Notes: a model not told the origin generated them from the letters alone. A stretch of 64,000 nt of DNA from Adlercreutzia murintestinalis (GCF_943192905.1 NZ_CALPCC010000012.1:1-64000), one strand, 5' to 3'. Positions 1-7,630 are shown, counted from the stretch's first letter. Program-made: numbers and translations.

Positions 1-405
1 ATGGATGAGCCCGATGCAATACCGCAAGTCTTTAGGATATGCGGCCTAGGGTGTCCAGGAATTCGTCCGGAGCCCCCACGCAATGTGGCAATGGACATTG
101 TGGAAGAGGCGCGCGAAGTCTCAACAAGAGAACCGGTAGTTGTGGCTTTCTATACGGATGACAACGATCCTCTGCATTGCTTCATACCTTACTACAGCAC
201 GACCGAGCACCTCACCACACGACCAACCAAAATCGAACTACGGTCATGGTGCATCTTGGGCTTTACAGGAACAGTACAAATGAGGAGTGACTTCGAAGAA
301 ATTTTTGACAACGGCAAAGATGAGCGATTCTATCTTGATATAGTTATCGATATTGAACTGATCGATGGGGAATGGAAGATCGTAAAGACCGCAGCGATTA
401 TCTAG
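1..405 (+). CDS. Family B array protein, copy 0, N-terminus replaced
   Basis: Residues from about 28 (NVAM) to the end match the other family B proteins of this array closely (ending in IELIDGEWKIVKT). The first 27 residues do not match: the transmembrane/signal segment of the other copies is absent. At DNA level similarity to the other copies begins abruptly near base 77. The frame is open from base 1, so the gene may start outside the window and be fused to something upstream, or it may be a 5'-truncated remnant created by recombination. Family role unknown; without the anchor it would not be exported like its siblings. Confidence 0.55.
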   Translation: MDEPDAIPQVFRICGLGCPGIRPEPPRNVAMDIVEEAREVSTREPVVVAFYTDDNDPLHCFIPYYSTTEHLTTRPTKIELRSWCILGFTGTVQMRSDFEEIFDNGKDERFYLDIVIDIELIDGEWKIVKTAAII

Positions 406-608
406 CACATCCCATCGGTATCACACGAAGATTCGCTATGATGTGCATCAGTTCATCTGTTGCTGATGAATAACCTTTGGGAGGCTCTGTGGGTTCAAGA
501 TGTCTCTCTGCTTGCAAGATTAAGATTAACGATATTCGTTATAATGAGCGAGGTTTGCCACAAGAGCAACAACACCCTCCCATTGGCCACTAGAGAAGCT
601 CCATATCA
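406..608 (+). repeat. Array intergenic repeat block, copy 1
   Basis: This gene-free block recurs almost unchanged at 3763-3966 and 5870-6073, and in shortened form at 2450-2584. It holds a CATCAG...CTGATG inverted repeat, the operator-like palindrome and -10 box described separately, and ends with a conserved stretch (AGAGAAGCTCCATATCA) leading into an ATGAAAGCAGC start. The conservation of non-coding DNA shows that whole gene-plus-leader units were duplicated. Confidence 0.85.
527..545 (+). promoter_or_regulatory. Palindrome overlapping -10 box, copy 1
   Basis: Perfect inverted repeat TAACGA-TAT-TCGTTA (527-541) overlaps a consensus TATAAT (540-545) upstream of the first family A gene. No good -35 lies at 16-18 bp; TTGCAA at 512-517 is 22 bp away. 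This layout suggests a promoter controlled by a DNA-binding protein. The same element occurs at three more sites. Confidence 0.6.
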
Positions 609-1379
609 ATGAAAGCAGCTATATCTTTTTATCCTCATCGTCTTTATTGGGGAACATGCGCAGGTGATTGGGATTGCAACTACTGTCTCACTCTTGACAT
701 AGCCCGTGACCGAGCTTTGATCTGCTCGAATGCGGATGGCTTTCTTTCACTTGCATCTGAATGTATAACATACGCTCAGCCAGCGATGGATAATCAAAAC
801 CACACTCATCTCGATAATTTCTTTCCTTTTGAAACAGAAAGCAATGGAACGCTCACATTCCTACACAAGAAAGAGGTGATCGACAACAAGTGGCGCATCG
901 CCGGAAAGGCTGTCGCAGCATTCGGAGGTGATGCGGCTGTTGACGAGCTGGTCGAGATCGGAGATACCTTCTTGCGCTCTGACCCAGAGGCCGCATCAAC
1001 AACAGGCTCTCTTGAAACAGAAGATATACGATCGATCCCTCCCCTTCCCATGAGAGACGCATTCGTCGAATACACTCCCTGCGATGCAGATGGTGTTTTT
1101 GAGCACAAGATGGAGATCGAAGGGTATCTTCTCATGAAGGTAGACCGTGACGACGCATACTTCGAAGGAGACGATCTAGGTCTTTTAAGCCTTGCAAGCA
1201 TCTTTGTTTCTATGGCACAACCCAATATGCCAGAAGAAGGCATGCTTGCCTTGGATGCGGATGCTTTTGCTCCAGGCTCCAATGGGCACCTGGAGCTCAT
1301 GCGCATCGATACCTGGCCTCAATGGAACCTCACACGAAGTGATGCGATACCCGAAGCATTCAAGCGGGGTGAGGTCTGA
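609..1379 (+). CDS. Family A protein 1, double Imm32-like domains
   Basis: A 256-aa soluble protein with no signal or membrane segment. It contains an internal duplication: residues 27-90 (D-x5-R..NADGFLSLAS...YAQPAM...HTHLD...GTLTF) and 174-236 (DR...GDDLGLLSLAS...MAQPNM...GSNGHLELM). The shared plan, a glycine-leucine helix then a beta strand after a Ser/Gly turn, resembles Imm32-type immunity proteins of polymorphic toxin systems; that link is by eye only. Start chosen at ATGAAAGCAGC because it is shared by all copies; the RBS is weak (AGAGAAG). The family B gene follows after 2 bp. The C-terminal half is almost identical in all four copies, the N-terminal half differs. Confidence 0.75.
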   Translation: MKAAISFYPHRLYWGTCAGDWDCNYCLTLDIARDRALICSNADGFLSLASECITYAQPAMDNQNHTHLDNFFPFETESNGTLTFLHKKEVIDNKWRIAGKAVAAFGGDAAVDELVEIGDTFLRSDPEAASTTGSLETEDIRSIPPLPMRDAFVEYTPCDADGVFEHKMEIEGYLLMKVDRDDAYFEGDDLGLLSLASIFVSMAQPNMPEEGMLALDADAFAPGSNGHLELMRIDTWPQWNLTRSDAIPEAFKRGEV

Positions 1380-1381
1380 CG

Positions 1382-1801
1382 ATGACACCGCACACCAAAC
1401 GCACTGTGGCCCTTGTATGCAGCGCCCTATTTATATGCCTGATAGTAGGTGCGCTTTTCCTCTATACACACAATGTGGCAATGGACATTGTGGAAGAGGC
1501 TCGCGAAGTCTCAACAAGAGATCCTGTAGCCGTGAACAGTAATGTGTACACGGACGATGATGATCCGATGCGCTGTTTCATACCTTTCTACAGCACGACT
1601 AATTATTTCACTGAACGACCAATGGAAATTGAGCTACGCTCATGGTGGATCTTAGGCTTTACGGGAGCAGTTGAAACAGAGTCTGTTATTGGAATCATGC
1701 GCGATAACGGAACCGCAGATCAATTCAACCTCGATGTAATCATCGACATCGAACTGATCGATGGGGAGTGGAAGATCGTAAAGACCACAGCAATCACCTA
1801 G
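1382..1801 (+). CDS. Family B protein 1, membrane-anchored
   Basis: A 139-aa protein with a single N-terminal hydrophobic segment (residues about 8-29) and a short positively charged start (TKR), so it is probably an uncleaved membrane anchor with an extracytoplasmic domain. The domain ends in IDIELIDGEWKIVKTTAI, which looks like the last strands of an NTF2-like fold, but no family is recognised with certainty. It begins 2 bp after the family A stop and is surely co-transcribed. This copy carries a small insertion (VNSNVYTDD) relative to copies 2 and 3. Role unknown; the strict A-B pairing suggests a joint function on both sides of the membrane. Confidence 0.75.
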   Translation: MTPHTKRTVALVCSALFICLIVGALFLYTHNVAMDIVEEAREVSTRDPVAVNSNVYTDDDDPMRCFIPFYSTTNYFTERPMEIELRSWWILGFTGAVETESVIGIMRDNGTADQFNLDVIIDIELIDGEWKIVKTTAIT

Positions 1802-1907
1802 TGCATCCCATCAGTCTCTTACGAAGATTCGCTATGACGTATATCAGGTCATCTGTTGCTGATGAATAACCATTGGAAGGCTCCATAGGCTCATGATGCC
1901 TTATTGC

Positions 1908-1937
1908 TTGCAACATTCACAGGGTAGCAGAAATAAT
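1908..1937 (+). promoter_or_regulatory. Candidate promoter for the 157-aa membrane protein
   Basis: TTGCAA (1908-1913), 18-bp spacer, AATAAT (1932-1937). The surrounding 1802-1975 segment is a diverged copy of the array repeat that has lost the TAACGA palindrome, so this gene may escape the control acting on the family A genes. Confidence 0.35.
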
Positions 1938-1975
1938 GCGACAGGATTTTAGGAATAGACTTCGGGAGATACAAA

Positions 1976-2449
1976 ATGGATCAAGAGGAAAGGCTGTTAC
2001 GTGCCTTCGTTGAGGGCAACGCCGCCCAAGGATGCGATCATTCACGCAACACAGAAGTCCTTCTTCAGGGCTTACGATCCGAACGAAGCTCAAATGACGC
2101 TGATTTTCTCTTGGGCCCCCTGTATTGGGGATACCGAAAGTGCCTCATCGAAGCGATACCTCTGATCGTCCTTTTCGGATTCGTTGCCCTTCTCTTCGGA
2201 TGGCTATGCGCTCCTATCGGTCCTTTCCTGCTCTATTTCATTCCTGCATTCTTTTTCTTTCCAGTCTATCGCGCGCGGGCAAAGCGCGTGATACGCACAG
2301 CTCTCAAAAAGAACTTCAAGACCGACGATGAATTGATCGCATATGTCAGGAGACGAGGCGGCACGAGCATCTGGTATGCCTTTATATCAGGCATACTGTT
2401 CATGGCGATCATTGCTTTTGGCGTCATCGTTATTGTTGGCGCTAGATAG
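1976..2449 (+). CDS. Small multi-pass membrane protein of unknown function
   Basis: A 157-aa protein with a soluble N-terminus (about 50 residues), a long hydrophobic stretch at residues 55-97 that fits two helices, and a third helix at residues 131-155. A good RBS (GGGAG) precedes the ATG. It weakly recalls DUF2628-type proteins (short soluble head, aromatic YWGYRK before clustered helices), but I do not claim membership. It sits between two A-B units with its own candidate promoter and has no second copy in the window. Function unknown. Confidence 0.7.
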   Translation: MDQEERLLRAFVEGNAAQGCDHSRNTEVLLQGLRSERSSNDADFLLGPLYWGYRKCLIEAIPLIVLFGFVALLFGWLCAPIGPFLLYFIPAFFFFPVYRARAKRVIRTALKKNFKTDDELIAYVRRRGGTSIWYAFISGILFMAIIAFGVIVIVGAR

Positions 2450-2584
2450 TTTTCAAGGGTTTAGATAGGCTCAAGATGCACCATTGCTCACAAGATCAAG
2501 ATTAACGATATTCGTTATAATGAGCGAGGTTTGCCACAAGAGCAATAACACCCTCCCATTGGCCACTAGAGAAGCTCCATATCA
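2450..2584 (+). repeat. Array intergenic repeat block, copy 2 (shortened)
   Basis: Shorter version of the repeat at 406-608. The last roughly 85 bases, from the TAACGA palindrome to the ATGAAAGCAGC start, are nearly identical to copy 1; the first part has diverged and lacks the CATCAG...CTGATG element. Confidence 0.8.
2503..2521 (+). promoter_or_regulatory. Palindrome overlapping -10 box, copy 2
   Basis: TAACGA-TAT-TCGTTA (2503-2517) overlapping TATAAT (2516-2521), identical to copy 1, upstream of the second family A gene. Confidence 0.6.
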
Positions 2585-3346
2585 ATGAAAGCAGCTATAC
2601 CTTATTTTCTATACAACATCTACCAATCTGTTGGATACGCATGGGATGATGATTGCTATCTTTCAATAGATATGGCAAACGACCGCTGCCTCATCTGCGC
2701 GAATGCGGAAGGGTTTCTTTTTCTTGCTATTACCTGTGTGTCGTTCGCGCATCCGATCATGAAAGATTGGGATGATATAAGCTACAGCGATTTCTTTCCA
2801 TGCCAAGAGCGAACACGCGGAGCGCTAATAATCATGCGAAGAAAGGAAGTGGACGACAACGGTTGCTTCTTCGTTGACGATCGCGTCCTTTCTGCGTTTG
2901 GCGGAGAGGCGGCCTACAATGAGATATATGAACTGGCACTAGATGTAACAGCAGCTGCTACCACTGAAAAGCACGAAGCTGAGCAACCTCAAGACGTGCC
3001 TTATTACCCTCCAGCACGCACAGCTTTCGTTGAGTATTTGCCCTGCGATGCGCAGGGCAACTTCAAAGACGACTTCGATCTGCATGGCCATCTCAAGCTG
3101 GAGGTAACTGCCAAAGAGAGCGCATACCTCATCGGGGATGATCTAGGGCTTCTTAGCCTTGCAAGCATCTTCGTTTCCATGGCACAGCCCAATATGCCAG
3201 AAGAAGGCATGCTCATCTTGGATGCGGATGCTTTTGCTCCAGGCTCATATGGGCACCTTGAGCTCATGCGCATCGATACCTGGCCTCAATGGAACCTCAC
3301 ACGAAGTGATGCGATACCCGAAGCATTCAGACAGGATAAAGATTGA
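2585..3346 (+). CDS. Family A protein 2, double Imm32-like domains
   Basis: A 253-aa family A member with the same double-domain layout as copy 1: N-terminal domain with NAEGFLFLAITCVSFAHPIM, C-terminal domain with GDDLGLLSLASIFVSMAQP. It is closest to copy 4 (6074-6835): the two share almost the whole sequence except for short patches around residues 35-40, 61-75 and 170-180. Its C-terminal 70 residues are practically identical to copies 1 and 3 although the N-terminal domain is quite different, which suggests mosaic evolution by recombination. The stop overlaps the ATG of family B copy 2. Confidence 0.75.
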   Translation: MKAAIPYFLYNIYQSVGYAWDDDCYLSIDMANDRCLICANAEGFLFLAITCVSFAHPIMKDWDDISYSDFFPCQERTRGALIIMRRKEVDDNGCFFVDDRVLSAFGGEAAYNEIYELALDVTAAATTEKHEAEQPQDVPYYPPARTAFVEYLPCDAQGNFKDDFDLHGHLKLEVTAKESAYLIGDDLGLLSLASIFVSMAQPNMPEEGMLILDADAFAPGSYGHLELMRIDTWPQWNLTRSDAIPEAFRQDKD

Positions 3347-3762
3347 TGATGCCAAATCAAACCAAACGCACTGTGGCCCTTGTATGCAGCGCTCTTGCCA
3401 TATGCCTGATCGCAGGCGCGCTTTTTGTCTATACACGCAATGTGGCAATGGGCGTTGTGGAAGAGGCGCGCGAAGTCTCAACAAGAGAACCGGTAGTTGT
3501 GGCTTTCTATAGGGACGAAAACGATCCTCTGCGTTGTTTCTTACCTTACTACAGCACGACCGAGCATCTCACTAGACGGCCAACCAAAATCGAACTACGG
3601 TCATGGTACATTTTGGGCTTTACAGGAACCGTACAAGTGAGGAGTGACTTTATAAAAATCTCTGATAGTGGCAAAGAGGAGCAATACTATCTTGATATAG
3701 CCATCGACATCGAACTGATCGATGGAGAGTGGAAAATCGTAAAGACCACAGCAATCACCTAG
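3346..3762 (+). CDS. Family B protein 2, membrane-anchored
   Basis: A 138-aa family B protein with an N-terminal TKR-hydrophobic anchor and an extracytoplasmic domain ending IELIDGEWKIVKTTAI. The ATG at 3346 overlaps the family A stop as ATGA, the classic arrangement for translational coupling; a second ATG follows directly and a TTG precedes it in frame. It is nearly identical to copy 3 but complete, so copy 2 is the best reference for the intact family B protein. Confidence 0.75.
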   Translation: MMPNQTKRTVALVCSALAICLIAGALFVYTRNVAMGVVEEAREVSTREPVVVAFYRDENDPLRCFLPYYSTTEHLTRRPTKIELRSWYILGFTGTVQVRSDFIKISDSGKEEQYYLDIAIDIELIDGEWKIVKTTAIT

Positions 3763-3966
3763 TGCATCCCATCAGTCTCTTACGAAGATTCACTATGATG
3801 TGCATCAGTTCATCTGTTGCTGATGAATAACCTTTGGAAGGCTCTGTGGGTTCAAGATGTCTCTCTGCTTGCAAGATTAAGATTAACGATATTCGTTATA
3901 ATGGACAAGGTTTGTTATGGGAGCATTGCTACCATTCCCATTCGCCTCTAGAGAAGCTCCATATCA
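3763..3966 (+). repeat. Array intergenic repeat block, copy 3
   Basis: Near-identical to 406-608 in the first two thirds. Downstream of the TATAAT box it diverges (ATGGACAAGG...) and matches copy 4 better, then returns to the common GAGAAGCTCCATATCA-ATGAAAGCAGC end. Here it leads into a lipoprotein gene rather than a family A gene. Confidence 0.85.
3884..3902 (+). promoter_or_regulatory. Palindrome overlapping -10 box, copy 3
   Basis: TAACGA-TAT-TCGTTA (3884-3898) overlapping TATAAT (3897-3902), upstream of the lipoprotein gene. Confidence 0.6.
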
Positions 3967-4653
3967 ATGAAAGCAGCTTATCATACGTTCATCCACAGTA
4001 AGAAAGCTAACGCATCCGGTTCGCATGGATGCTTGAAGTTTCTACGCAGCGATATCTGGTCCGCATGCCATCTCGGGCGCAGCAATGTCCTATCAAAGGC
4101 CACCTTTTTCCTTGTCTGCACAGCCCTTCTTACTCTCTTCCTTGCAACAGGATGCTCTCGTGTGCTCTTCAATGAAGAAGAGGCAGCCGACGATGCCGCC
4201 AACACCATCCTTCAAACTATCGAAGAGAATGATCTGAGCATCCTTGCTCCCATGCTTGCCCCCTGTGCTACTGAAGCCGCTGACTTACAAGAAGGCCTAT
4301 CGTATGCCCATAGCTTGCTCGATGGGCCGATCGTTTCTATCGAGCGGCGCGGCACAAGTTATGGCAGCGCCACACGTGGTCTTCTGAGGTCGAAAAGCAT
4401 CCTTGGTGGATATGACATCGCGACTGAAAATCAGGAATACAGGCTTTGCTTCGAATACTACCCATACAACACCATCGATGATTCGAAGGAAGGGATCTGC
4501 TGCGTGTACTTTGAAACGCAAGAAACTTACCAGGGAAGCAGCAAGGCTCCAGATGGACTATGGCATTATGGTGCACCCTACGAACGCCCAGGTATCTATT
4601 ATCCTCGCTGGCAAGTCCCACAAGACAAGTTTGCATCAGAAGCAGCCTCGTAG
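3967..4653 (+). CDS. Lipoprotein, DUF5104-like, with family A-type start
   Basis: A 228-aa frame. A hydrophobic stretch and lipobox (LFLATGC, cysteine at residue 63) mark a lipoprotein signal, but 40 or so residues precede it, far more than a normal n-region. The first codons (ATGAAAGCAGCT) and everything upstream are the family A leader, so the gene appears to have been joined to a duplicated family A 5' end; the true start may be a later TTG (4033). The mature part (ADDAANTILQTIEENDLS...LLDGPIVSIERRG) resembles the DUF5104 lipoprotein family. The family A copy 3 start follows closely (gap 32 bp), suggesting a three-gene unit. Confidence 0.65.
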   Translation: MKAAYHTFIHSKKANASGSHGCLKFLRSDIWSACHLGRSNVLSKATFFLVCTALLTLFLATGCSRVLFNEEEAADDAANTILQTIEENDLSILAPMLAPCATEAADLQEGLSYAHSLLDGPIVSIERRGTSYGSATRGLLRSKSILGGYDIATENQEYRLCFEYYPYNTIDDSKEGICCVYFETQETYQGSSKAPDGLWHYGAPYERPGIYYPRWQVPQDKFASEAAS

Positions 4654-4685
4654 AGCATCACATGCGTAGTTTGAGAGACAAGTAT

Positions 4686-5453
4686 ATGCAGGCAGCGATC
4701 CCATTCATACCGCATCGCCAATATGACTGGATACGCTCCTTTCGCTATAACACAGAACACGTAACCTTAGACATAGCAGGAGACCGAACCCTGATATGCG
4801 GCAATGCAGATGGCTTTCTTTTGCTTGCCTCAAGGTGTATCACCTTCGCTCAACCAGCGATAAACGACTCATCCCATATTCATCTCGATGCCTTTTCCTT
4901 TTTCGAGCCGGGATGCAAAGGTTCCTTCACTATCCTGAGAAACAAAGAGATCGTTGATGGTCGGCAATTCATTAGCGAAAAGGTTGCTTTGGCATTCGGA
5001 GGTGATGCGGCTGTTGACGAGCTGGTCGAGATCGGAGATACCTTCTTGCGCTCTGACCCAGAGGCCGCATCAACAACAGGCTCTCTTGAAACAGAAGATG
5101 TGCACGCTATCCCTCAACTTCCCATGCGAGACGCATTCGTCGAATACACTCCCTGCGATGCAGATGGTATCTTCGAGCACAGGATGGAGATCGAAGGGTA
5201 TCTTCTCATGAAGGTAGACCGTGACGACGCATACTTCGAAGGAGACGATCTAGGTCTTTTAAGCCTTGCGAGCATCTTCGTTTCTATGGCACAGCCTAAT
5301 ATGCCAGAAGAAGGCATGCTCATCTTGGATGCGGATGTTTTTGCCCCTGGCTCATATGGGCACTTAGAGCTCATGCGCATCGATACCTGGCCTCAATGGA
5401 ACCTCACACGAAGTGATGCGATACCCGAAGCATTCAAGCGGGGTGAGATCTGA
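4686..5453 (+). CDS. Family A protein 3, double Imm32-like domains
   Basis: A 255-aa family A protein. The frame opens far upstream inside the lipoprotein gene, but the family start motif (MQAAIPF, matching MKAAISF of copy 1) fixes the ATG at 4686. The N-terminal domain diverges from copy 1, whereas from residue about 105 onward (FGGDAAVDELVEIGDTFLR) the two are almost identical. This copy alone lacks its own palindrome promoter and must depend on the lipoprotein transcript. The family B copy 3 follows after 2 bp. Confidence 0.75.
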   Translation: MQAAIPFIPHRQYDWIRSFRYNTEHVTLDIAGDRTLICGNADGFLLLASRCITFAQPAINDSSHIHLDAFSFFEPGCKGSFTILRNKEIVDGRQFISEKVALAFGGDAAVDELVEIGDTFLRSDPEAASTTGSLETEDVHAIPQLPMRDAFVEYTPCDADGIFEHRMEIEGYLLMKVDRDDAYFEGDDLGLLSLASIFVSMAQPNMPEEGMLILDADVFAPGSYGHLELMRIDTWPQWNLTRSDAIPEAFKRGEI

Positions 5454-5455
5454 CG

Positions 5456-5869
5456 ATGACACCGCGCACCAAACGCACTGTGGCCCTTATATGCAGCGCT
5501 CTTGTCATATGCCTGATAGCAGGCGCACTTTTTGTCTATACACGCAATGTAGCAATGAGCGTTGTGGAAGAGGCGCGCGAAGTCTCAACAAGAGAACCGG
5601 TAGCTGTGGTTTTCTATACGGATGACAACGATCCTCTGCGTTGTTTCTTACCTTACTACAGCACGACCGAGCATCTCGCTAGACGGCCAACCAAAATCGA
5701 ACTACGGTCATGGTACATTTTGGGCTTTACAGGAACAGTACAAGTGAGGAGTGACTTTATAAAAATCTCTGATAGTGGCAAAGAGGAGTAATACTATCTT
5801 GATATAGTCATCGATATTGAACTGATCGATGGAGAATGGAAGATCGTAAAGACCGCAGCGATTATCTAG
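5456..5869 (+). pseudogene. Family B copy 3, interrupted by an in-frame stop
   Basis: The frame matches copy 2 nearly base for base, but a CAA glutamine codon has become TAA at 5789-5791. The encoded product is 111 aa; the remaining 26 codons (YYLDIVIDIELIDGEWKIVK...) continue in the same frame to a TAG at 5867-5869. The loss removes the conserved C-terminal strands of the domain. The change is a single substitution without frameshift, so it is recent or is tolerated because sister copies exist. Confidence 0.75.
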
Positions 5870-6073
5870 CACATCCCATCGGTATCACACGAAGATTCGC
5901 TATGATGTGCATCAGTTCATCTGTTGCTGATGAATAACCTTTGGAAGGCTCTGTGGGTTCAAGATGTCTCTCTGCTTGCAAGATTAAGATTAACGATATT
6001 CGTTATAATGGGTGAGGTTTGTCATAGGAACATTGCTACCATTCCCATTGGCCCCTAGAGAAGCCCAGAGCCC
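5870..6073 (+). repeat. Array intergenic repeat block, copy 4
   Basis: The 5' part equals copy 1 (CACATCCCATCGGTATCACACG), the part after the -10 box equals copy 3 (ATTGCTACCATTCCCATT). The end before the gene differs slightly (GAGAAGCCCAGAGCCC-ATG). Confidence 0.85.
5991..6009 (+). promoter_or_regulatory. Palindrome overlapping -10 box, copy 4
   Basis: TAACGA-TAT-TCGTTA (5991-6005) overlapping TATAAT (6004-6009), upstream of the fourth family A gene. Confidence 0.6.
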
Positions 6074-6835
6074 ATGAAAGCAGCTATACCTTATTTTCTC
6101 TACAACATCTATCAATCTGTTGGATACGCATGGGATGACGATTGCTATCTTTCTGTAGATGTCATCAACGATCGAGGCTTGATCTGCGCGAATGCGGAAG
6201 GGTTTCTTTTTCTTGCTATTACCTGTGTGTCGTTCGCGCATCCGATCATGAAAGATTGGGATAGTGTAGGTCTAAATGATACATTTCCGTGTCAAGAGCG
6301 GACACATGGAACATTATCGATCGCGCGCAGAAAGGAAATAGACGACAACGGTTGCTTCTTCGTTGACGATCGCGTCCTTTCTGCGTTTGGCGGAGAGGCG
6401 GCCTACGATGAGATATATGAACTGGCACTAGATGCAACAGCAGCTGCTACCACTGAGAAGCACGGAGCTGAGCAATCTAAAAACGTGCCTTATTACCCTC
6501 CAACACGCACAGCTTTCGTTGAGTATTGCCCCTGCGATGCACAGGGCAACTTCAAAGACGACTTCGATCTGCATGGCCATCTCAAGCTACAAGCAGCAGA
6601 CGGGCAAAGTGCATATCTCAGTGGAGATGATCTAGGGCTTCTAAGCCTTGCGAGCATCTTCGTTTCTATGGCACAGCCTAATATGCCAGAAGAAGGCATG
6701 CTCATCTTGGATGCGGATGTTTTTGCCCCTGGCTCATCCGGACACCTAGAACTCATGCGTATCGATACCTGGCCTCAATGGAACCTCACACGAAGTGACG
6801 CGATACCCGAAGCATTCAAGCGGGGTGAAGCCTAG
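6074..6835 (+). CDS. Family A protein 4, double Imm32-like domains
   Basis: A 253-aa family A member, nearly a twin of copy 2. Differences cluster in short patches (DVINDRGLICANAEG, DSVGLNDTF, TLSIARRKEI, LQAADGQSAYLSG), mostly in predicted loop and strand positions, while the last 65 residues are the common sequence. It is the only copy without a family B partner: 35 bp after its stop begins the convergent HTH gene. It therefore marks the right-hand end of the array. Confidence 0.75.
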   Translation: MKAAIPYFLYNIYQSVGYAWDDDCYLSVDVINDRGLICANAEGFLFLAITCVSFAHPIMKDWDSVGLNDTFPCQERTHGTLSIARRKEIDDNGCFFVDDRVLSAFGGEAAYDEIYELALDATAAATTEKHGAEQSKNVPYYPPTRTAFVEYCPCDAQGNFKDDFDLHGHLKLQAADGQSAYLSGDDLGLLSLASIFVSMAQPNMPEEGMLILDADVFAPGSSGHLELMRIDTWPQWNLTRSDAIPEAFKRGEA

Positions 6836-6870
6836 CGCCCGTTGCAAATCCTCAGTATGTGCAAAGATCG

Positions 6871-7083
6871 TCAGTCTTCGTCGGGCAGATACTCGAAGAT
6901 ATCCCCAGGCTGGCATTCTAGCTCGGCGCACAGCCCCTCTAACGTGGAGAATCGAATGGCCTTGATCTTGCCCGTGCGGATGCGCGAAAGATTGACCGGC
7001 GACAAGTTGATGCGTGCCGCCAATTCATTGACGGATATCTTCCTGTCAGCCATCACGCGGTCAAGTCTTGAGATTATCGCCAT
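6871..7083 (-). CDS. Short Cro/C1-type HTH regulator
   Basis: A 70-aa protein that is almost only a helix-turn-helix domain of the XRE/HTH_26 type (MADRKISVNELAARINLS..NLSRIRTGKIKAIRFSTLEGLCAELECQPGDIFEYLP). The final CQPGDIFEY is typical of small regulators encoded with DUF2975 membrane proteins. Its start lies 10 bp after the stop of that upstream gene, so the pair is co-transcribed. It probably represses its own operon. Whether it also acts on the array palindromes is unknown. Confidence 0.85.
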   Translation of the reverse strand: MAIISRLDRVMADRKISVNELAARINLSPVNLSRIRTGKIKAIRFSTLEGLCAELECQPGDIFEYLPDED

Positions 7084-7093
7084 CCGAGGTGCC

Positions 7094-7630
7094 TCATACC
7101 GTATCGTCGCTCATTTCTTGTAAAAGACTACCATACCGGAAGATGAACGAGACACAGTAGATCGCAACGGCGAAGAACAGAGCGCCGATATTCACGAACG
7201 ATGTCGGAGTGGGTGAAACATCACCACCTGCAACACCGATCTCGTAACCAGCAATGACGATCCCTCCATAGAAGTCAATACCGAATACTAATTCGATGAG
7301 TGCAAAAAGAACCAGCAGAACACTGATGACCCTCAATCGAAGGACTTGCGATCTTTCAAATGGTCGTCCCTTTTCTGCTTCGGCGAAGATCTTCATTACA
7401 CAATAGAGAATGGCAATGATATCCAGACCAAGAAAACCCGCATACAACAAGCCCCCGAACGGAACAGAAGACCTCGGATCGATCATACCGAATGCCAACA
7501 ATCCTACGAAGAGAAGCAAGATAATCGCAAATACCACAAGCAAGACAGTAGCAACGACCTTTATCGCCCGGCATGCCTTCCGAACCTTGCCAATCTCATC
7601 ATCAAGCACTATCGCCTCTTCGCCGCTCAT
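7094..7630 (-). CDS. DUF2975 four-helix membrane protein
   Basis: A 178-aa membrane protein with four hydrophobic segments (about residues 22-48, 58-80, 102-125 and 145-168) and the F(S/A)xxSVLRLRxxS-like stretch after helix 2 (GRPFERSQVLRLRVIS) typical of DUF2975. RBS AGGGAAC. These proteins are usually encoded next to a small HTH regulator, as here, and are thought to modulate it from the membrane; the signal is not known. Confidence 0.8.
   Translation of the reverse strand: MSGEEAIVLDDEIGKVRKACRAIKVVATVLLVVFAIILLLFVGLLAFGMIDPRSSVPFGGLLYAGFLGLDIIAILYCVMKIFAEAEKGRPFERSQVLRLRVISVLLVLFALIELVFGIDFYGGIVIAGYEIGVAGGDVSPTPTSFVNIGALFFAVAIYCVSFIFRYGSLLQEMSDDTV

Noticed and set aside
440-470. CATCAG...CTGATG in the array repeats as a terminator
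   Set aside because: Weak 6-bp stem with a long loop and no T run; kept only as part of the repeat.
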